NCBI GenBank assembly: GCA_018136815.1
Contig: CM030933.1
Location: forward strand, 6,301,137-6,365,136
Direction of reading: 5' to 3'
DNA from: Isochrysis galbana
Lineage: Eukaryota > Haptophyta > Isochrysidales > Isochrysidaceae
DNA length: 64,000 bases
Under the pieces are notes generated by a model. The model did not search any database. It had not been told where the DNA came from and saw nothing but the letters and a program-made list of their open reading frames with translations. Made by a program: the position numbers and the translations under genes. Positions 40,981 through 50,478 of this stretch are shown here, one piece after another (the first letter of the stretch is position 1; every line of letters starts with the position of its first letter).

Positions 40981-41976
40981 CTAAACCCTGCCCATCACAC
41001 GCTGGTCGCCGCCAGCCACAACGACTCGCCGTGATCTCACCCCGTCCACCTCATCGCAAAAATCAAGGATAGCGGTCCCGTACTCCTCGCGCGCGTCTAC
41101 AAAGGGGAGTGGACCCGAGCTGGCGAACGTGGCGTCGCGCACCAGGGAGGAGCCATTGCCACGACTACGAGCAGCAGTGAGGATATCATGCGTGGCTGCC
41201 TGGGATATCACGTCGCCTGCTTCGCTAAGAGCAAGCAAAAGCGGCAGAGGCGGCGTTGCAGCGACCAGTTGGGAGACTGGACGCAGTTCGCTCTCTCGCC
41301 CGCGCAAACTGCGCTGCAATTCGGCAAACAATTGAGAAGACACTTTGCTGGACGCCTCGGCTGTCGCATCCACACAAATGCGCCCCTTGTTCACTATTGT
41401 CGCAAGAAGGGGCGCTTGAGACTCAGCAAGAGCATCCTGAATTGAAGGCTCGACATCCTGGGCGCTCCCAATAGGAGAAGTGAGAATTATGGAAGATACC
41501 AGGCCTGGTGTAGCCAGCGCTACGGCTTTGAGCGCCACCGGGGCTGCAAGCCCGTGCGCGAGCAGATGCACGCCACGCTTGGCGTCCAGGGTGGTGATGG
41601 CAGTTGCGAGGCTCTGTGCAAGGGCCTTTGTGTCGCCGGAAAGTGGCAGGCCAATGAAACCGACGCGGCGTTGCGAGACGGTCAGCGCCTCCAGATTTTC
41701 TAGGTACTCGTACGTCAACCCGGGCGACGGCACCGCCACAAGCGGGCGCAGGCCCTTGTCGAGCTCAGGCTTGAGGTCGCCCACGATCCTCACACTGCAT
41801 GCCGATGAGTCGAACTCGAACCAGGGGAGCGAGTACGCGAATGGCGGGAACGAATTGCCACACCATGCTGAGGCGGCGAGTGGCGTGCTTGACGCCGCCG
41901 CCGCCAGCTCGAGCGCGCCCCGCCGCTGCAGCAGCGCCGGTGGGAGCAGCAGCAGCCCGAGCGCGCTCCCGAGCAT
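40981..41976 (-). CDS. Alpha/beta-hydrolase-like protein with a degenerate nucleophile elbow
   Basis: A 331-codon intronless frame opens with a signal-like MLGSALGLLLLPPALLQRRG and an Ala-rich stretch, suggesting plastid or secretory targeting. The fold cues are RPLVAVPSPGLTYEYLENLE, VGFIGLPLSGDTKALAQSLA, and GVHLLAHGLAAPVALKAVAL followed by SSIILTSPIG, which follow the strand-turn-helix order of alpha/beta hydrolases. The elbow should read G-x-S-x-G (usually GHSMGG); here it is HGLAAP, lacking the serine. The protein may thus be a non-catalytic hydrolase relative. Similar non-enzymatic members occur among plastid proteins. Confidence in coding is high and in family moderate. Confidence 0.62.
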   Translation of the reverse strand: MLGSALGLLLLPPALLQRRGALELAAAASSTPLAASAWCGNSFPPFAYSLPWFEFDSSACSVRIVGDLKPELDKGLRPLVAVPSPGLTYEYLENLEALTVSQRRVGFIGLPLSGDTKALAQSLATAITTLDAKRGVHLLAHGLAAPVALKAVALATPGLVSSIILTSPIGSAQDVEPSIQDALAESQAPLLATIVNKGRICVDATAEASSKVSSQLFAELQRSLRGRESELRPVSQLVAATPPLPLLLALSEAGDVISQAATHDILTAARSRGNGSSLVRDATFASSGPLPFVDAREEYGTAILDFCDEVDGVRSRRVVVAGGDQRVMGRV

Positions 41977-42557
41977 CCCCTATCCCCTCTGGCTTCCTCT
42001 TCCTCCCGAACTCCCGGACTTTACTTTTACTCTGTAGACTAGAGTAGACTCTCTCTAGAGTACTCTCGTTAGAGTTTTTCTTGTTGTGCGAGTATAACCT
42101 TAGTACTGTGGCCCCTCAACGGCAACGGAGCCCTATCGCGCTGGTGCCCATGCGGCAACCATCGCGGCTTGTGCGAGGCAGAGCGCCATCGCCGAACGCA
42201 TCGCCAGAGTAATCTCAAACGGATAAGATTTCCTACATTTGCACGCACGCACATTCACGGTAACGCGCGCGACACTTATAGTAACACAGTAGAACGCGCG
42301 CGACAACCACGTGCAGAGAAATGAGAGAACGACGGGAGAAGAGCCCGTAAGATCGGCGGGGGAACCCGTAAGACCCGCGGGGGGGAAATCGGCGGGGGAA
42401 CCCGTAAGACCCGCGGGGGGGGAAGCTGTAGGAGAAGCTGCAGGACTCCCCACGCAAGGAGATTATAACAGTAGAAGCGAATAATGGATAATGGATGTAT
42501 CCATAATACCCCCTCCTAAGCGGAGTACGGGTACGACGCTTATACAGCGAATAGGAG
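41977..42557. other. Intergenic region with a GC minisatellite
   Basis: Bases about 42345-42422 hold two tandem units of ATCGGCGGGGGAACCCGTAA followed by GACCCGCGGGGG. Otherwise there is AT-richer sequence with no gene. The first hundred bases are the promoter side of the hydrolase-like gene. Confidence 0.45.
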
Positions 42558-42760
42558 TCACATCTCGAAGAGAGTCGAGGGTGAGAAAGAATCGAGCACA
42601 TCGAGGAGCCGATGGAATTGGTTGCGGAGACACGGCTTGGTCAAGATCAAGATGTCAGCAACCATTTGGTGCCCTTTGACATGCTTGAGGGTGAGGACCT
42701 GCTTAGCAGCGAGGTCGCGCAAAAAGGCCCCTGCACGTAAGATATGCTTGGTGCAGGACG
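42558..42760 (-). pseudogene. Ty1/copia RNase H C-terminal fragment
   Basis: The minus strand reads SCTKHILRAGAFLRDLAAKQ, then VLTLKHVKGHQMVADIL, an apparent two-residue duplication, and LTKPCLRNQFHRLLDVLDSF. TKHI-x(4)-F-x-RD ... V-x-G-x-Q-x-ADILTK-x-L is the end of the copia reverse transcriptase/RNase H polyprotein. The 5' parts of the polyprotein are absent from this locus. Confidence 0.8.
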
Positions 42761-43312
42761 TCTGCCGCCATCCCGCACGGGTGCTGGTGGCCAACCTGAG
42801 CGCATTGGCGAGACTGAGCAAGAAGAGTTGGAGAGGCTGCTCCATGAGTATGCCTATGACCTTACCTTATCTCAAATTGAAGAGATGATCGGGCTGCCGC
42901 GGGTGACGGTATGCCGCTTCATGAAGAAGAACAAGTGGCGCGTAGTTGGTAAGTCGACAAAGCCCGCTCTCACAGATGCCATATGCGCGCATCCCGTCTT
43001 GCATCTTGCATGGGCAGAGGCAAACCGCAAACAAACCTACACAACAATTGGGACCTGCATGTGGACCTCGATGAAAAGTGGTTCTATGTGTACACTCATA
43101 GCGGTAAGTTGAAGTTGCCACCTGGCACCTGGCTGGCGTCAAGAAGCCAAAACAAAGACTAGCATCTAAGCGGTTCAGCGGTTCATTGAAAAAAAGTGAT
43201 GTTGTTGTGTGCGATCGCTCGTCCTTGTGCGGAACACAACTTTGATGGGTTGGTGGGCATTTGGCGTGTGTGTGAGCGTGTGCCTGCCAAGCGCGGCGAC
43301 AAGCGAACAAGT

Positions 43313-43329
43313 TTGAAAAGGGGCGATTT
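43313..43329 (+). repeat. 17-bp target-site duplication, left copy
   Basis: TTGAAAAGGGGCGATTT, which encodes LKRGD in the transposase frame, is repeated exactly at 44197-44213 on the far side of the Z element. Removing one copy together with the insert restores continuous transposase similarity, so this is a true target duplication. Confidence 0.88.
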
Positions 43330-44196
43330 TCACTAATCTTATGATTGGTCGCCATGGAGGGGGGCCTCGCGCCCCCCCCACTCTCTCGACTCCCCTCATG
43401 GGGGGCGAGAACCATCCACCCCCCTGCGCTGCCTCTTGGCATGTAGGGGGGACTCACCCAGACTGCCCAGACTCTCCTTGAGAGTCGGGCACAGATCGCA
43501 CGCCCTGGCCCACGTTGGCCTGCTTCTCGCTCTGACCAACCCCTCCTCCCCCTGGGCCCCCCTGATCAGGAGCCCCCAGCCAGCTCCTGTCGACCGGCAG
43601 GGGCTCGAGAGCCAGCGAGAGAGAGGCAGGAGGGGCCAGGGCCATGCCCCAGCCTCACCTGCCCCCTGAGCTGTGCTCCTAGGCCCCTGCAGGCCTCCTG
43701 GGGACCTGAAGAGGGGCCGCAGGCGCGCGCCATGGGCCAGAGCCGCAGGGAAGAGAGGAGGAAGAGGGAAGAGGGAGGGGAGGGGGGAGTGGCAGCTCTC
43801 CCCTCCGGCGTTTACGTGTCTTCTCACCCCGTTTGGGTAAGAGAAGACGGGGGCACTAGAACCAGGAGGGAAGGGCCGCGGCTCGCCGCGACCACTCGCT
43901 TCGGCGAGGAGAGATTAGCGCTTCTGGGCTCCCATTCACGAGTGCCCCCCCCCCCCTGCGTTGTTTTTACCCGAAAGGGGTTTTCCCCCCAGCGTGGACT
44001 CGAGGAGAGGACGTGCTGGGGTGCGCGGGGTCGGTGCGTGCACTGGGGGGAGGACAAATATCGAGGGGAGGGGGCAGTGTCCCCTTCCCCCGGTAGCACT
44101 CGGACACCTGGCTCGTCAGGCATGGTGGGATTCCGGGACGGAAAAGTTGTGTCCAATTAGCTAGTGGGGTTGGCTAGGATATAACATTGATTATTA
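43330..44196 (+). mobile_element. Complete family Z element inside the mariner gene
   Basis: Defined exactly by the flanking 17-bp duplication, this 867-bp element begins TCACTAATCTTATGATTGGT and ends GTTGGCTAGGATATAACATT followed by GATTATTA. Inside are the GGGGGGCCTCGCGCCCCCC hairpin, a GC-rich body, one GTCTTCTC ... GAGAAGAC stem-loop near 43818-43848, and ATATCGAGGGGAGGGGGCA. No convincing ORF is present. A long target duplication and an A/T-rich 3' end fit LINE-mobilised, SINE-like retroposition better than cut-and-paste transposition. It is the type copy for the other Z fragments in the window. Confidence 0.8.
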
Positions 44197-44213
44197 TTGA
44201 AAAGGGGCGATTT
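44197..44213 (+). repeat. 17-bp target-site duplication, right copy
   Basis: Exact second copy of the sequence at 43313-43329, directly followed by GAGAACGATAGATG, where the mariner transposase frame resumes. Confidence 0.88.
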
Positions 44214-44545
44214 GAGAACGATAGATGTGTCACCACAACTGTTCCATAGCACACCACAAGATGTGTCAATGGATGCGGACAAATTCGAATCTATGATGAG
44301 AGAGCAGGTGATACCGGCAGTGCGACAGAAGCTGCGTTGGGCGTCTCGCGTCTTCATCCAAATGGATAACGCGACTCCCCACAAGAGCAAGAGCAAGAAC
44401 CCCAACGAAACTGTAGAAGCTCGCCTTAATTAAAGATGTACTCAAAGCTCCGCCTCGCGTGCACAACCGTCGTGCTGGCCCAGAGATTGTTTTTTTTCGC
44501 AAGTGGCGAACTCCCCCGACACGAACGCCTGTGATCTGGGGTTCT

Positions 44546-44925
44546 TCAAGTCGCAAGTCGCTGCCCCAAGGACTCGTGGTCCACGACGTCACCAACCTGC
44601 AGGTGAATGGCCTCCTCCTCGTCGCTCAGCTCGACGGGGATGTTGTTGTCGCCAGCGCCCTCGCCGTGGTCGCTCGCGCGCTCGCTCTCCTCGCGCTCGA
44701 TCTCGCCGTAGGTCTCGCTCATCGAGGACTGCTCGTCGTCGTGCATGCAGCGCCGCTGCGCCGGCGTGCGCTGCATGCGCGCGCGCTGGGGACGGGGACG
44801 CTTGCCTGCGCGAGCAGAGGCGAGGCAGAAGACAGGGTGAGCAGTATGAGCACAAGCGCGCGCGCGCGCGCACGTTCATGAGCAGCGGGCAAAGCAAGGA
44901 GGGGGCAGTGGGTTCACCTGGCATG
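44546..44925 (-). CDS. Small acidic protein, two exons (possibly partial)
   Basis: An ATG at about 44924 opens exon 1, just MPG, ending at a GTGAAC donor; exon 2 starts after a CGCGCAG acceptor near 44812 and reads KRPRPQRARMQRTPAQRR, then MSETYGEIEREESERASDHG and VELSDEEEAIHLQVGDVVD, stopping at 44546. The phase-1 join is exact. A basic head with an acidic tail suggests a nuclear or chromatin-associated protein, but no domain is recognised. CTGCAG|GTTGGTGA near 44605 is a good donor, so the real gene may continue into exons now displaced by the mariner remnant. A CT-rich leader precedes it. Confidence 0.4.
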
Positions 44926-44929
44926 AGCG

Positions 44930-45775
44930 CCGGCGCGCCGGCGAGCTCGTCCTCTCTCTCTCCTCTCTCTCTCTTCTTCTTCTTCTTCTTCTTCTGCTCT
45001 TTCTCTCTTTCTCTGCTCTCTTGCTTTTTATTCTATTGCACGTGGGGTGTAGGGTATATGTTTTTGCTAGAGATGCGCGCGAGAGGAGACAGACATACAG
45101 AGGGAGGGAGAGGAGAGAGAGAAGAGCAAAGTGTCAAAGCGGGAAAATATACTGGTTTTTTTGCCTCAATAACGGAATTTACCAGTGGCTACGTACCGGT
45201 GTCTTGGTTTTCGCGGGCGCGCCAACGCAGAGACCCGCCCAAATATGTGCGCGCGAGCGCCTCGGACCAGCCCAAATATGTATAAATATGTGTAAATATG
45301 TATTTCCGGGCCGACATGCCCAAATTTCAAGTTGATATTTCAAGAAATATCTGCCAGGCCCTACACCCTACATCCACACGAGCTGCAAGCCTCCAAAGCT
45401 GCACACATCCCCTCTTCTTGCTTCTTGCACACTCCCTTCTTGAGATTGCCACACGTATCACAACAAATTCCCAGGGCACGGAACATGTTGACAAGAGCAC
45501 ACTAGATGGCATGCCTCAAGTGATGCGCGGCGAGCTCGCTCTCGCTCTCGAAGATCGTCGGCCTTGTCGCGGGCCTGCACGCTGTAGTTAGTGCCCTTTG
45601 TTTAGGCATCTCTGGGCGCGAGGGAGGCTTGGGCTTGGCCGTGGGAGCCATGGGGAACGTTGCGGGCCGCTTCACGAAGCGGGCCGTTCTACGAGGCTCA
45701 TGCCTCTATACAAAATACACACAAGCAGAAAGGAGGGAAAGCATCACAGAAATCTCGGCCGAGTGGCGGGTGCGA
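44930..45775. other. Intergenic, low complexity
   Basis: CT and TTC microsatellites (44955-45010), a GA tract (45095-45125) and CAAATATGT repeats (45240-45310) similar to those near 830-950. No gene apart from the leader of the next one. Confidence 0.45.
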
Positions 45776-46378
45776 ATGGCGAGGGCTCTCGGCTCGGCGC
45801 TCGCGCTGCTGGCGGCGCTCGTGGGCGCGGAGGCGCTAGCGCCCGGCCGATCGTGGATGAATCTCTCGCGTCGCAATGTTCTCTGCCTCGGAGCCTCACT
45901 CCCCGCCGTCTGGGCAGGCCAGCCGGCCTTTGCCGCTGACGAGATCACGCCTAGTAACTGCAAGGCAGAGTGCTTCAAGGAGTGCAACATGGTGGCGCCC
46001 GGCAACAAGCAATACTGCGCGACGCAATGCGACAGCTATTGTGACGAGGCCGCTAAGGCAGACCCCATCGACACCGGCATGCCGGCGCAGGCAGATCTTG
46101 ACAAAAACCTGTGAGTGCCCCAATCCACTACCGGCCGCGCCCCCAGCTTGCCCCCAGCTCTTGCGCCATTGGCGTTCACCCTTCTCACTGTACTATTGCG
46201 TTGCCGCAGGGGCATTTTTGGTGATTCGGGCGTAGGCTATAGCCGCGGTACAGAGGACTTGTTCGCGACTGCATTCGGCGCTACACGGCAAAACAAAAAT
46301 GTGAACAAGGCCAACCCTGGCGAATTTGCTGGAGAGGTGGGCAATGCCTTCAAGGCAGCCCTGACTGGCAGCAAGTAA
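45776..46378 (+). CDS. Cys-rich thylakoid-lumen protein with Tat signal, two exons
   Basis: Exon 1 (45776-46110) ends AACCT|GTGAGT and exon 2 (46210-46378) begins after GCCGCAG, phase 2, giving 167 residues. I start at MARALGSALALLAALVGAEA, a signal peptide, although the frame extends upstream. A second signal SRRNVLCLGASLPAVWAGQP ending AFA|AD has the twin arginine, hydrophobic core and Ala-x-Ala cleavage site of Tat-dependent lumen import. The mature part has CKAECFKECN and CATQCDSYC, six cysteines that could form disulphides in the lumen, then a Gly/Asn-rich tail from exon 2. No named family is recognised. Three-step targeting (ER, plastid, thylakoid) fits a secondary plastid. Confidence 0.75.
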
Positions 46379-47237
46379 TACGTGTGACGGGCCTATCCTG
46401 CAGGCGTGTGTACGCAGGCTTCTTTCGCATTCGCTTCATATGACACGTCGCGATGGCTTGCCTAGAGATTGGCGATCTCATTTTGTTCTCGATTCTGCAC
46501 GCAGTCTACTATCCTTTCTCGCATGACCTTGATGGCCCAAACATTGTCCAGCACGAATTCTTCCGTTCTTGTCTGAGTCTTCGAGCCCGGTGTTTCATCA
46601 TACACATCTGCACGATGTCATTCAAGGCCATGCCCTCTATTGCATGCTTATCTTTGGCAGCCCATCTATCGGGCGTTGGTTGTGGGGCCGGGGTAGAGAG
46701 GTTGTGGGGTCGGGATAGAGAGAGATGGAGGAAATCAGGAATGACATTTGAAATGAGAGCAGAGCACCAACATTCGCATCCGGGACATTCGCCTGGCCAT
46801 TCGTTACTCGGTTTTGATTACCAGCAAAAAGCTCGAGCTGAGAGGCGCGAGGCCCATATGGCAAAGCAAAAAATATATAGTAGTATATGATAATGGGTTA
46901 TAGCTGTAGCTGTGATGATCATGATTATCTACATATGAGCTACTTGCTACTTTAGAGAATAATCTGAAGATTTGTGGCTACTATACTACCTACGGGGAAC
47001 CATCGCACTCACAGTGCCGACTCTCCGCCTAAACCGTTCGCACTAAATCCCAAAAGGTCGCGCACACAAAAAGCAACAAGCGACGGCGCCAAGTGAAAGC
47101 GACAGACTATTCGTTTAACCCGGGACACTCACCCCTAAAGTCTGACGGCCTGAAAGTAGCCGGGTCACTCACTAGGGGGATGCGGAGGGCACCATCGGTA
47201 ATGGGCAAACGAGGGCCTAAATGATAATAAAAGATCT

Positions 47238-47425
47238 GAGCGTTAGTACCACTACTCCCACTCACTACCCAGGTACTAGCGCTCACGACCCCCCCCCCCC
47301 TCAGCGCACCTGCCCGCAGCCGCCTTGAACTTGAAGTGATGGCACCCGACACATACACATATGCACCCCTACAAATCTCCCGCCTCACAACCCCCCCGCT
47401 CCCATTATAACTCCCCACAAGTTAC
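47238..47425 (+). repeat. Dispersed repeat family W
   Basis: Begins GAGCGTTAGTACCACTACTC and ends near CCCATTATAACTCCCCACAA, matching the inverted copy at 12458-12660 over its length and the copy at 18275-18425 in part. Confidence 0.65.
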
Positions 47426-47734
47426 AATGAGGGAAATAGGGCTCGGCCAAAATAGGTAGGAAAATGAGCCCAAATATGTTGCAAAAAACAAAAAAGGTGG
47501 CTCGAAAATATGCCAAAAAAGCCACCACAAGCATATGTTTTATGTTGTGAATAAAGATCACGTTATACGACGCTATGCCACGTACCACGTTCTAAAAATA
47601 ACGCTATGCTACACGCTACACGGAGCTACATATACACGGCCACACACACACACACAACACATACACGCCGCGTGCCCCCCGCCCCCACGAAACCGACGAA
47701 AAAGGAATGAAGGAGTACTCTTAGTGTAAAGGGA

Positions 47735-47835
47735 GTGAGAGTTTGGGGTATAGGCGATGGCGCGAGTCAGCGACGTGAGTGCGATGGGCCCCCCGTAGCT
47801 AGCAGGAGCAGCCAGAATCTTCAGATGTTTTTCGT
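47735..47835 (-). repeat. Dispersed repeat family V
   Basis: On the minus strand it begins with the AAAACATCTGAAGATTCTGG-type motif, then CTGCT(C)CTGCTAGCTACGG and CCCATCGCACTCACGTCGCT. A second clear inverted copy is at 58265-58375, and 5' portions of the family occur forward at 2755-2830 and 62757-62820. No coding potential is seen. Confidence 0.6.
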
Positions 47836-48409
47836 AGTGAGCTGTTGAGATTGATATTGAGTGCTGATGACTAATGAGCCCTAGACCACAAATAGGCGGT
47901 GTTTTAGTTGTTGGTCGCCGGGCTTTAGTGCTGCTGCGCGCATAGCCTTGATGCACATGCTCAGAGCACGAACAGGTAGCCCACGTCGCCACCGAGCATC
48001 AGCTCTCGCGCGCATTGGTTTAGCACATCAGTTGTGCATAGCGAAACAGTTGTAGCGGGCCTGTGGGTTGCAAATGCGTCATCGTTGCTGAATCATGTTT
48101 GACGACGGCGCCCCCGGTCATGGAATTTGGAAAACCACAAAGAACGACAAAACAACAGTACAATAGTCAGATGGTGCGAAGGACGCAGCCACGGCCACCA
48201 CTTATTGTCATGATGAAGGCTCTTGTTACACCCAGCAGCCGAAGAGTTGTGGAGTCTTTGTAGGTGGTGTCAGGACGTCGGCTGGCTCCCGAGCACTATG
48301 GGACTAAGTGGAGCGGCATACCCACCTGCTAGAGAACGTAAACACACAGATTCCAAAAATAAAGTTCCCGTCTAGGTTTTTCGCCCTTCTCTGTATATGA
48401 GCATGATCA

Positions 48410-49783
48410 CTAGGCTGACGCCGCGAGGGCCGCCTCAATCCCTCCTGCAACTGACAGGATGTGCTCGTCCGAGCCGCCCATTCCCGCAACGGTGAGGCCC
48501 ACCGGTGCCTCGCCCTGGCGGTGGCAGGGCAAGCTGGCTGCACAACCGTCGAGCATATTTGTGAGGCCTGGATTTCGGAGTAGAGTCAAATTGATCTTGA
48601 CATAGGACGCGTCATCTTTGGTCGCCTCAGCAATCGTGGGCGCCACCATTGGGCACGTGGGATAGATGATTGCATCGAAACCGCGCATGAACTCGGTTGC
48701 CTCAGCGATTACAGCGGCGCGGTCAAAGCCCAGCTGGATATAGTCAGCGGCGGGGAAGCCCTCACCCGCAGCAATCCGATCCGCCACACGTGGGTCATAC
48801 TTGTCGCGGTGCTCAGCAAGAATGGGACGGTGAATTTGGAACGACTCTGGGCTAGAGAAGCCTCCCCCTGCAAAGAGATTGTTGGCGCGGTCCAATGCGG
48901 GTGCCTCGCGCTCGATGACCGTGGCTCCTGCCGCACGCAGCGTTGCAACACTGCGTTCGAATGATGTGCTCACCTCTGAGTCGATATCGTCGAACAGGAA
49001 GCATTTGGGCACGAGGAGTCGGAGCCCTTCGACGGGCAAGGGTTTTGGAGCACAAACTTCACTTGCAGGTTTTTCAGCAGCCAAAATGGCATCATATATG
49101 GCGCAACAAGCCACAGATGACGCGAGCGGACCGACCGAGTCCAGAGTATACGACAGCGGGAATGCTCCATCACGAGGGATACGCCGCTGCGTAGGTTTGA
49201 AGCCTGTGAGACCGCACAAAGCGGAGGGGATGCGAATGGAGCCGCGCGTGTCCGAGCCGAGACCCATGGCGCAAAAGCCATCGGCCACAGAGACGGCAGC
49301 GCCAGACGAGGAGCCACCGGGAATGCGGCCACCACTCTCACGGTCGTATGGGTTCTTGGGCGTTCCGTAGTGTGGGTTGTAGCCGACACCGCCGAAGGCA
49401 AACTCGACGGTAGCCGTGCGCCCAACGATCACTGCGCCTGCAGCTCGTAGCCGTGCCACGGCAGTGGCGTCGGCGGTCGCCGGTGGGTTTGATGCTAGCG
49501 CGAGCGACCCTGCGCGCGTGACGTCGCCCGAAATGTCGAAGAGATCCTTCACAGAGATCGGGATGCCCTCGATCGGCGATCGGACCACGCCAAGCGCACG
49601 GAGACGGTCGGACGCCTCCGCCTCCGCCATCGCGGCCTCACGGTATACCTTCATGAAGGCACGGCTGCCCTCTCCAGTGGGTTCAGCGATGCGTGAGAGT
49701 GCCAAATCGACCAACCGCCGGCTAGTCGTGCGCCCCGCCGCCAGCTCGGCCGAGAGGAAGGCGACGGTGCCCAGGGTGGGCAT
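48410..49783 (-). CDS. Amidase-signature family hydrolase
   Basis: A complete 457-codon intronless frame. Catalytic features of the amidase signature are all visible: Lys79 in GIPISVKDLFD, the Gly/Ser box GGRIPGGSSSGAA with the cis-Ser at 158-159, and the nucleophile Ser182 in GLGSDTRGSIRIPSALCGLTGFKPT. The family includes glutamyl-tRNA amidotransferase subunit A, fatty-acid amide hydrolase and bacterial amidases; lack of GatA-specific context and the C-terminus PCHRQGEAPVGLTVAGM point to a general amidase or allophanate-hydrolase-like enzyme. It would cleave a C-N amide bond of an unknown substrate. No targeting peptide is evident, so it is probably cytosolic. The GCGAG microsatellite and C-rich tract (coding strand) lie just upstream. 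Confidence 0.9.
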   Translation of the reverse strand: MPTLGTVAFLSAELAAGRTTSRRLVDLALSRIAEPTGEGSRAFMKVYREAAMAEAEASDRLRALGVVRSPIEGIPISVKDLFDISGDVTRAGSLALASNPPATADATAVARLRAAGAVIVGRTATVEFAFGGVGYNPHYGTPKNPYDRESGGRIPGGSSSGAAVSVADGFCAMGLGSDTRGSIRIPSALCGLTGFKPTQRRIPRDGAFPLSYTLDSVGPLASSVACCAIYDAILAAEKPASEVCAPKPLPVEGLRLLVPKCFLFDDIDSEVSTSFERSVATLRAAGATVIEREAPALDRANNLFAGGGFSSPESFQIHRPILAEHRDKYDPRVADRIAAGEGFPAADYIQLGFDRAAVIAEATEFMRGFDAIIYPTCPMVAPTIAEATKDDASYVKINLTLLRNPGLTNMLDGCAASLPCHRQGEAPVGLTVAGMGGSDEHILSVAGGIEAALAASA

Positions 49784-49796
49784 GGGAGCGAGAGGC

Positions 49797-49825
49797 GGCG
49801 AGGCGAGGCGAGGCGAGGCGAGGCG
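49797..49825. repeat. (GCGAG)n microsatellite
   Basis: Five tandem GCGAG units immediately upstream of the amidase start codon, followed by a G-rich tract on the plus strand. Confidence 0.85.
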
Positions 49826-49939
49826 CGGGAGGGGGAGGGGAAGAGGGGGGGGGGGTCTGAGTTGAGTTCTATTGTAGACGTGTCAGTTCTACTGCCGGTG
49901 TGGCAACCTCGTCGTTTACCCCGTCGCTAGTCGCTAGAC

Positions 49940-50320
49940 TGCGCTAGCCGATCGATGTTACCTCTCGTCTACACATCGTTGCTATCTATCACTGGGCTCC
50001 CTTGGTATGGGGCCAAACATGGTACCCCCGCCGAGAGGGATTCGCCCCTCTTCCTCGCACGACTGAGTGCAAGCTCTCTGAGTCTCTTCACCCAACAGCA
50101 CAAGGTTGGACCAAACGTACAAATAGAGACCGAACAACTTTTCAAGTCAAATGGGTTGTTCGAATCCCCGAACCCGCTCAAGGAAGCGGATGCTGGGTCC
50201 CATGCCTCGCAGCGGGCCCAGCGAGCACTGTCACCGCCGACGCGCAGCTAGCACGTCGAATTCTCTGAACATCTGACATCTGAAGATCTGAAGTTCATCA
50301 CCATCTCACCACTCACCATC
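49940..50320 (+). mobile_element. Repeat X: candidate LTR end, primer-binding site and leader
   Basis: Forward counterpart of 27780-28130. GGGGCCAAACA ends at 50019 and is followed at 50020 by TGGTACCCCCGCCGAGAGG, the expected LTR-CA|TGG-PBS junction. It continues through CACAAGGTTGGACCAAACGT, the GTTCGAATCCCCGAACCCGC block and GAAGTTCATCACCA. No Gag or polymerase frame follows, so this is a solo or truncated copy. Confidence 0.5.
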
Positions 50321-50478
50321 CCAAAACACTCTCTGAAGTCGCGTTCCGTCAAAAGAGGGTCAGGTGATAGTTTTGTTTTCGCTTAGAATGTTATGTTAGT
50401 ATGGAGTTGGAGGCGCGTGCGCATAGCAACTTGTTCCCCACCGTATTCCATCCCACTTTTCACTTTTCGAACACGCGC

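Larger units (their letters stand above)
42780..44560 (+). pseudogene. Plant-type mariner transposase, interrupted and frameshifted
   Basis: Pieces on the plus strand follow the transposase in order: a helix-turn-helix N-terminus (DLTLSQIEEMIGLPRVTVCR), HVDLDEKWFYV (first catalytic Asp, near 43060), VMLLCAIARPCAEHNFDGLV (43200), VFIQMDNATPHKS (second Asp, codon 44365-44367) and NSPDTNACDLGFF (third Asp, codon 44518-44520). Frame changes occur near 43050 and 43190, a stop lies near 44430, and an 867-bp element sits inside at 43330-44196. The DEKWF and SPDxNxxDLGFF blocks are typical of plant and protist mariner-like elements. It is not functional. Confidence 0.82.
46379..48409. other. Intergenic with families W and V
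   Basis: No gene recognised in two kilobases. Family W occupies about 47238-47425 and family V about 47735-47835 (inverted). ACAC microsatellite DNA lies at 47641-47665. The last 100 bases are the 3' region of the amidase gene. Confidence 0.5.

Noticed and set aside
50150-50180. GTTCGAATCC resembling a tRNA B box, suggesting a tRNA-derived SINE
   Set aside because: No matching A box, acceptor stem or anticodon arm could be drawn around it, and the LTR/primer-site reading of repeat X explains the conservation better.
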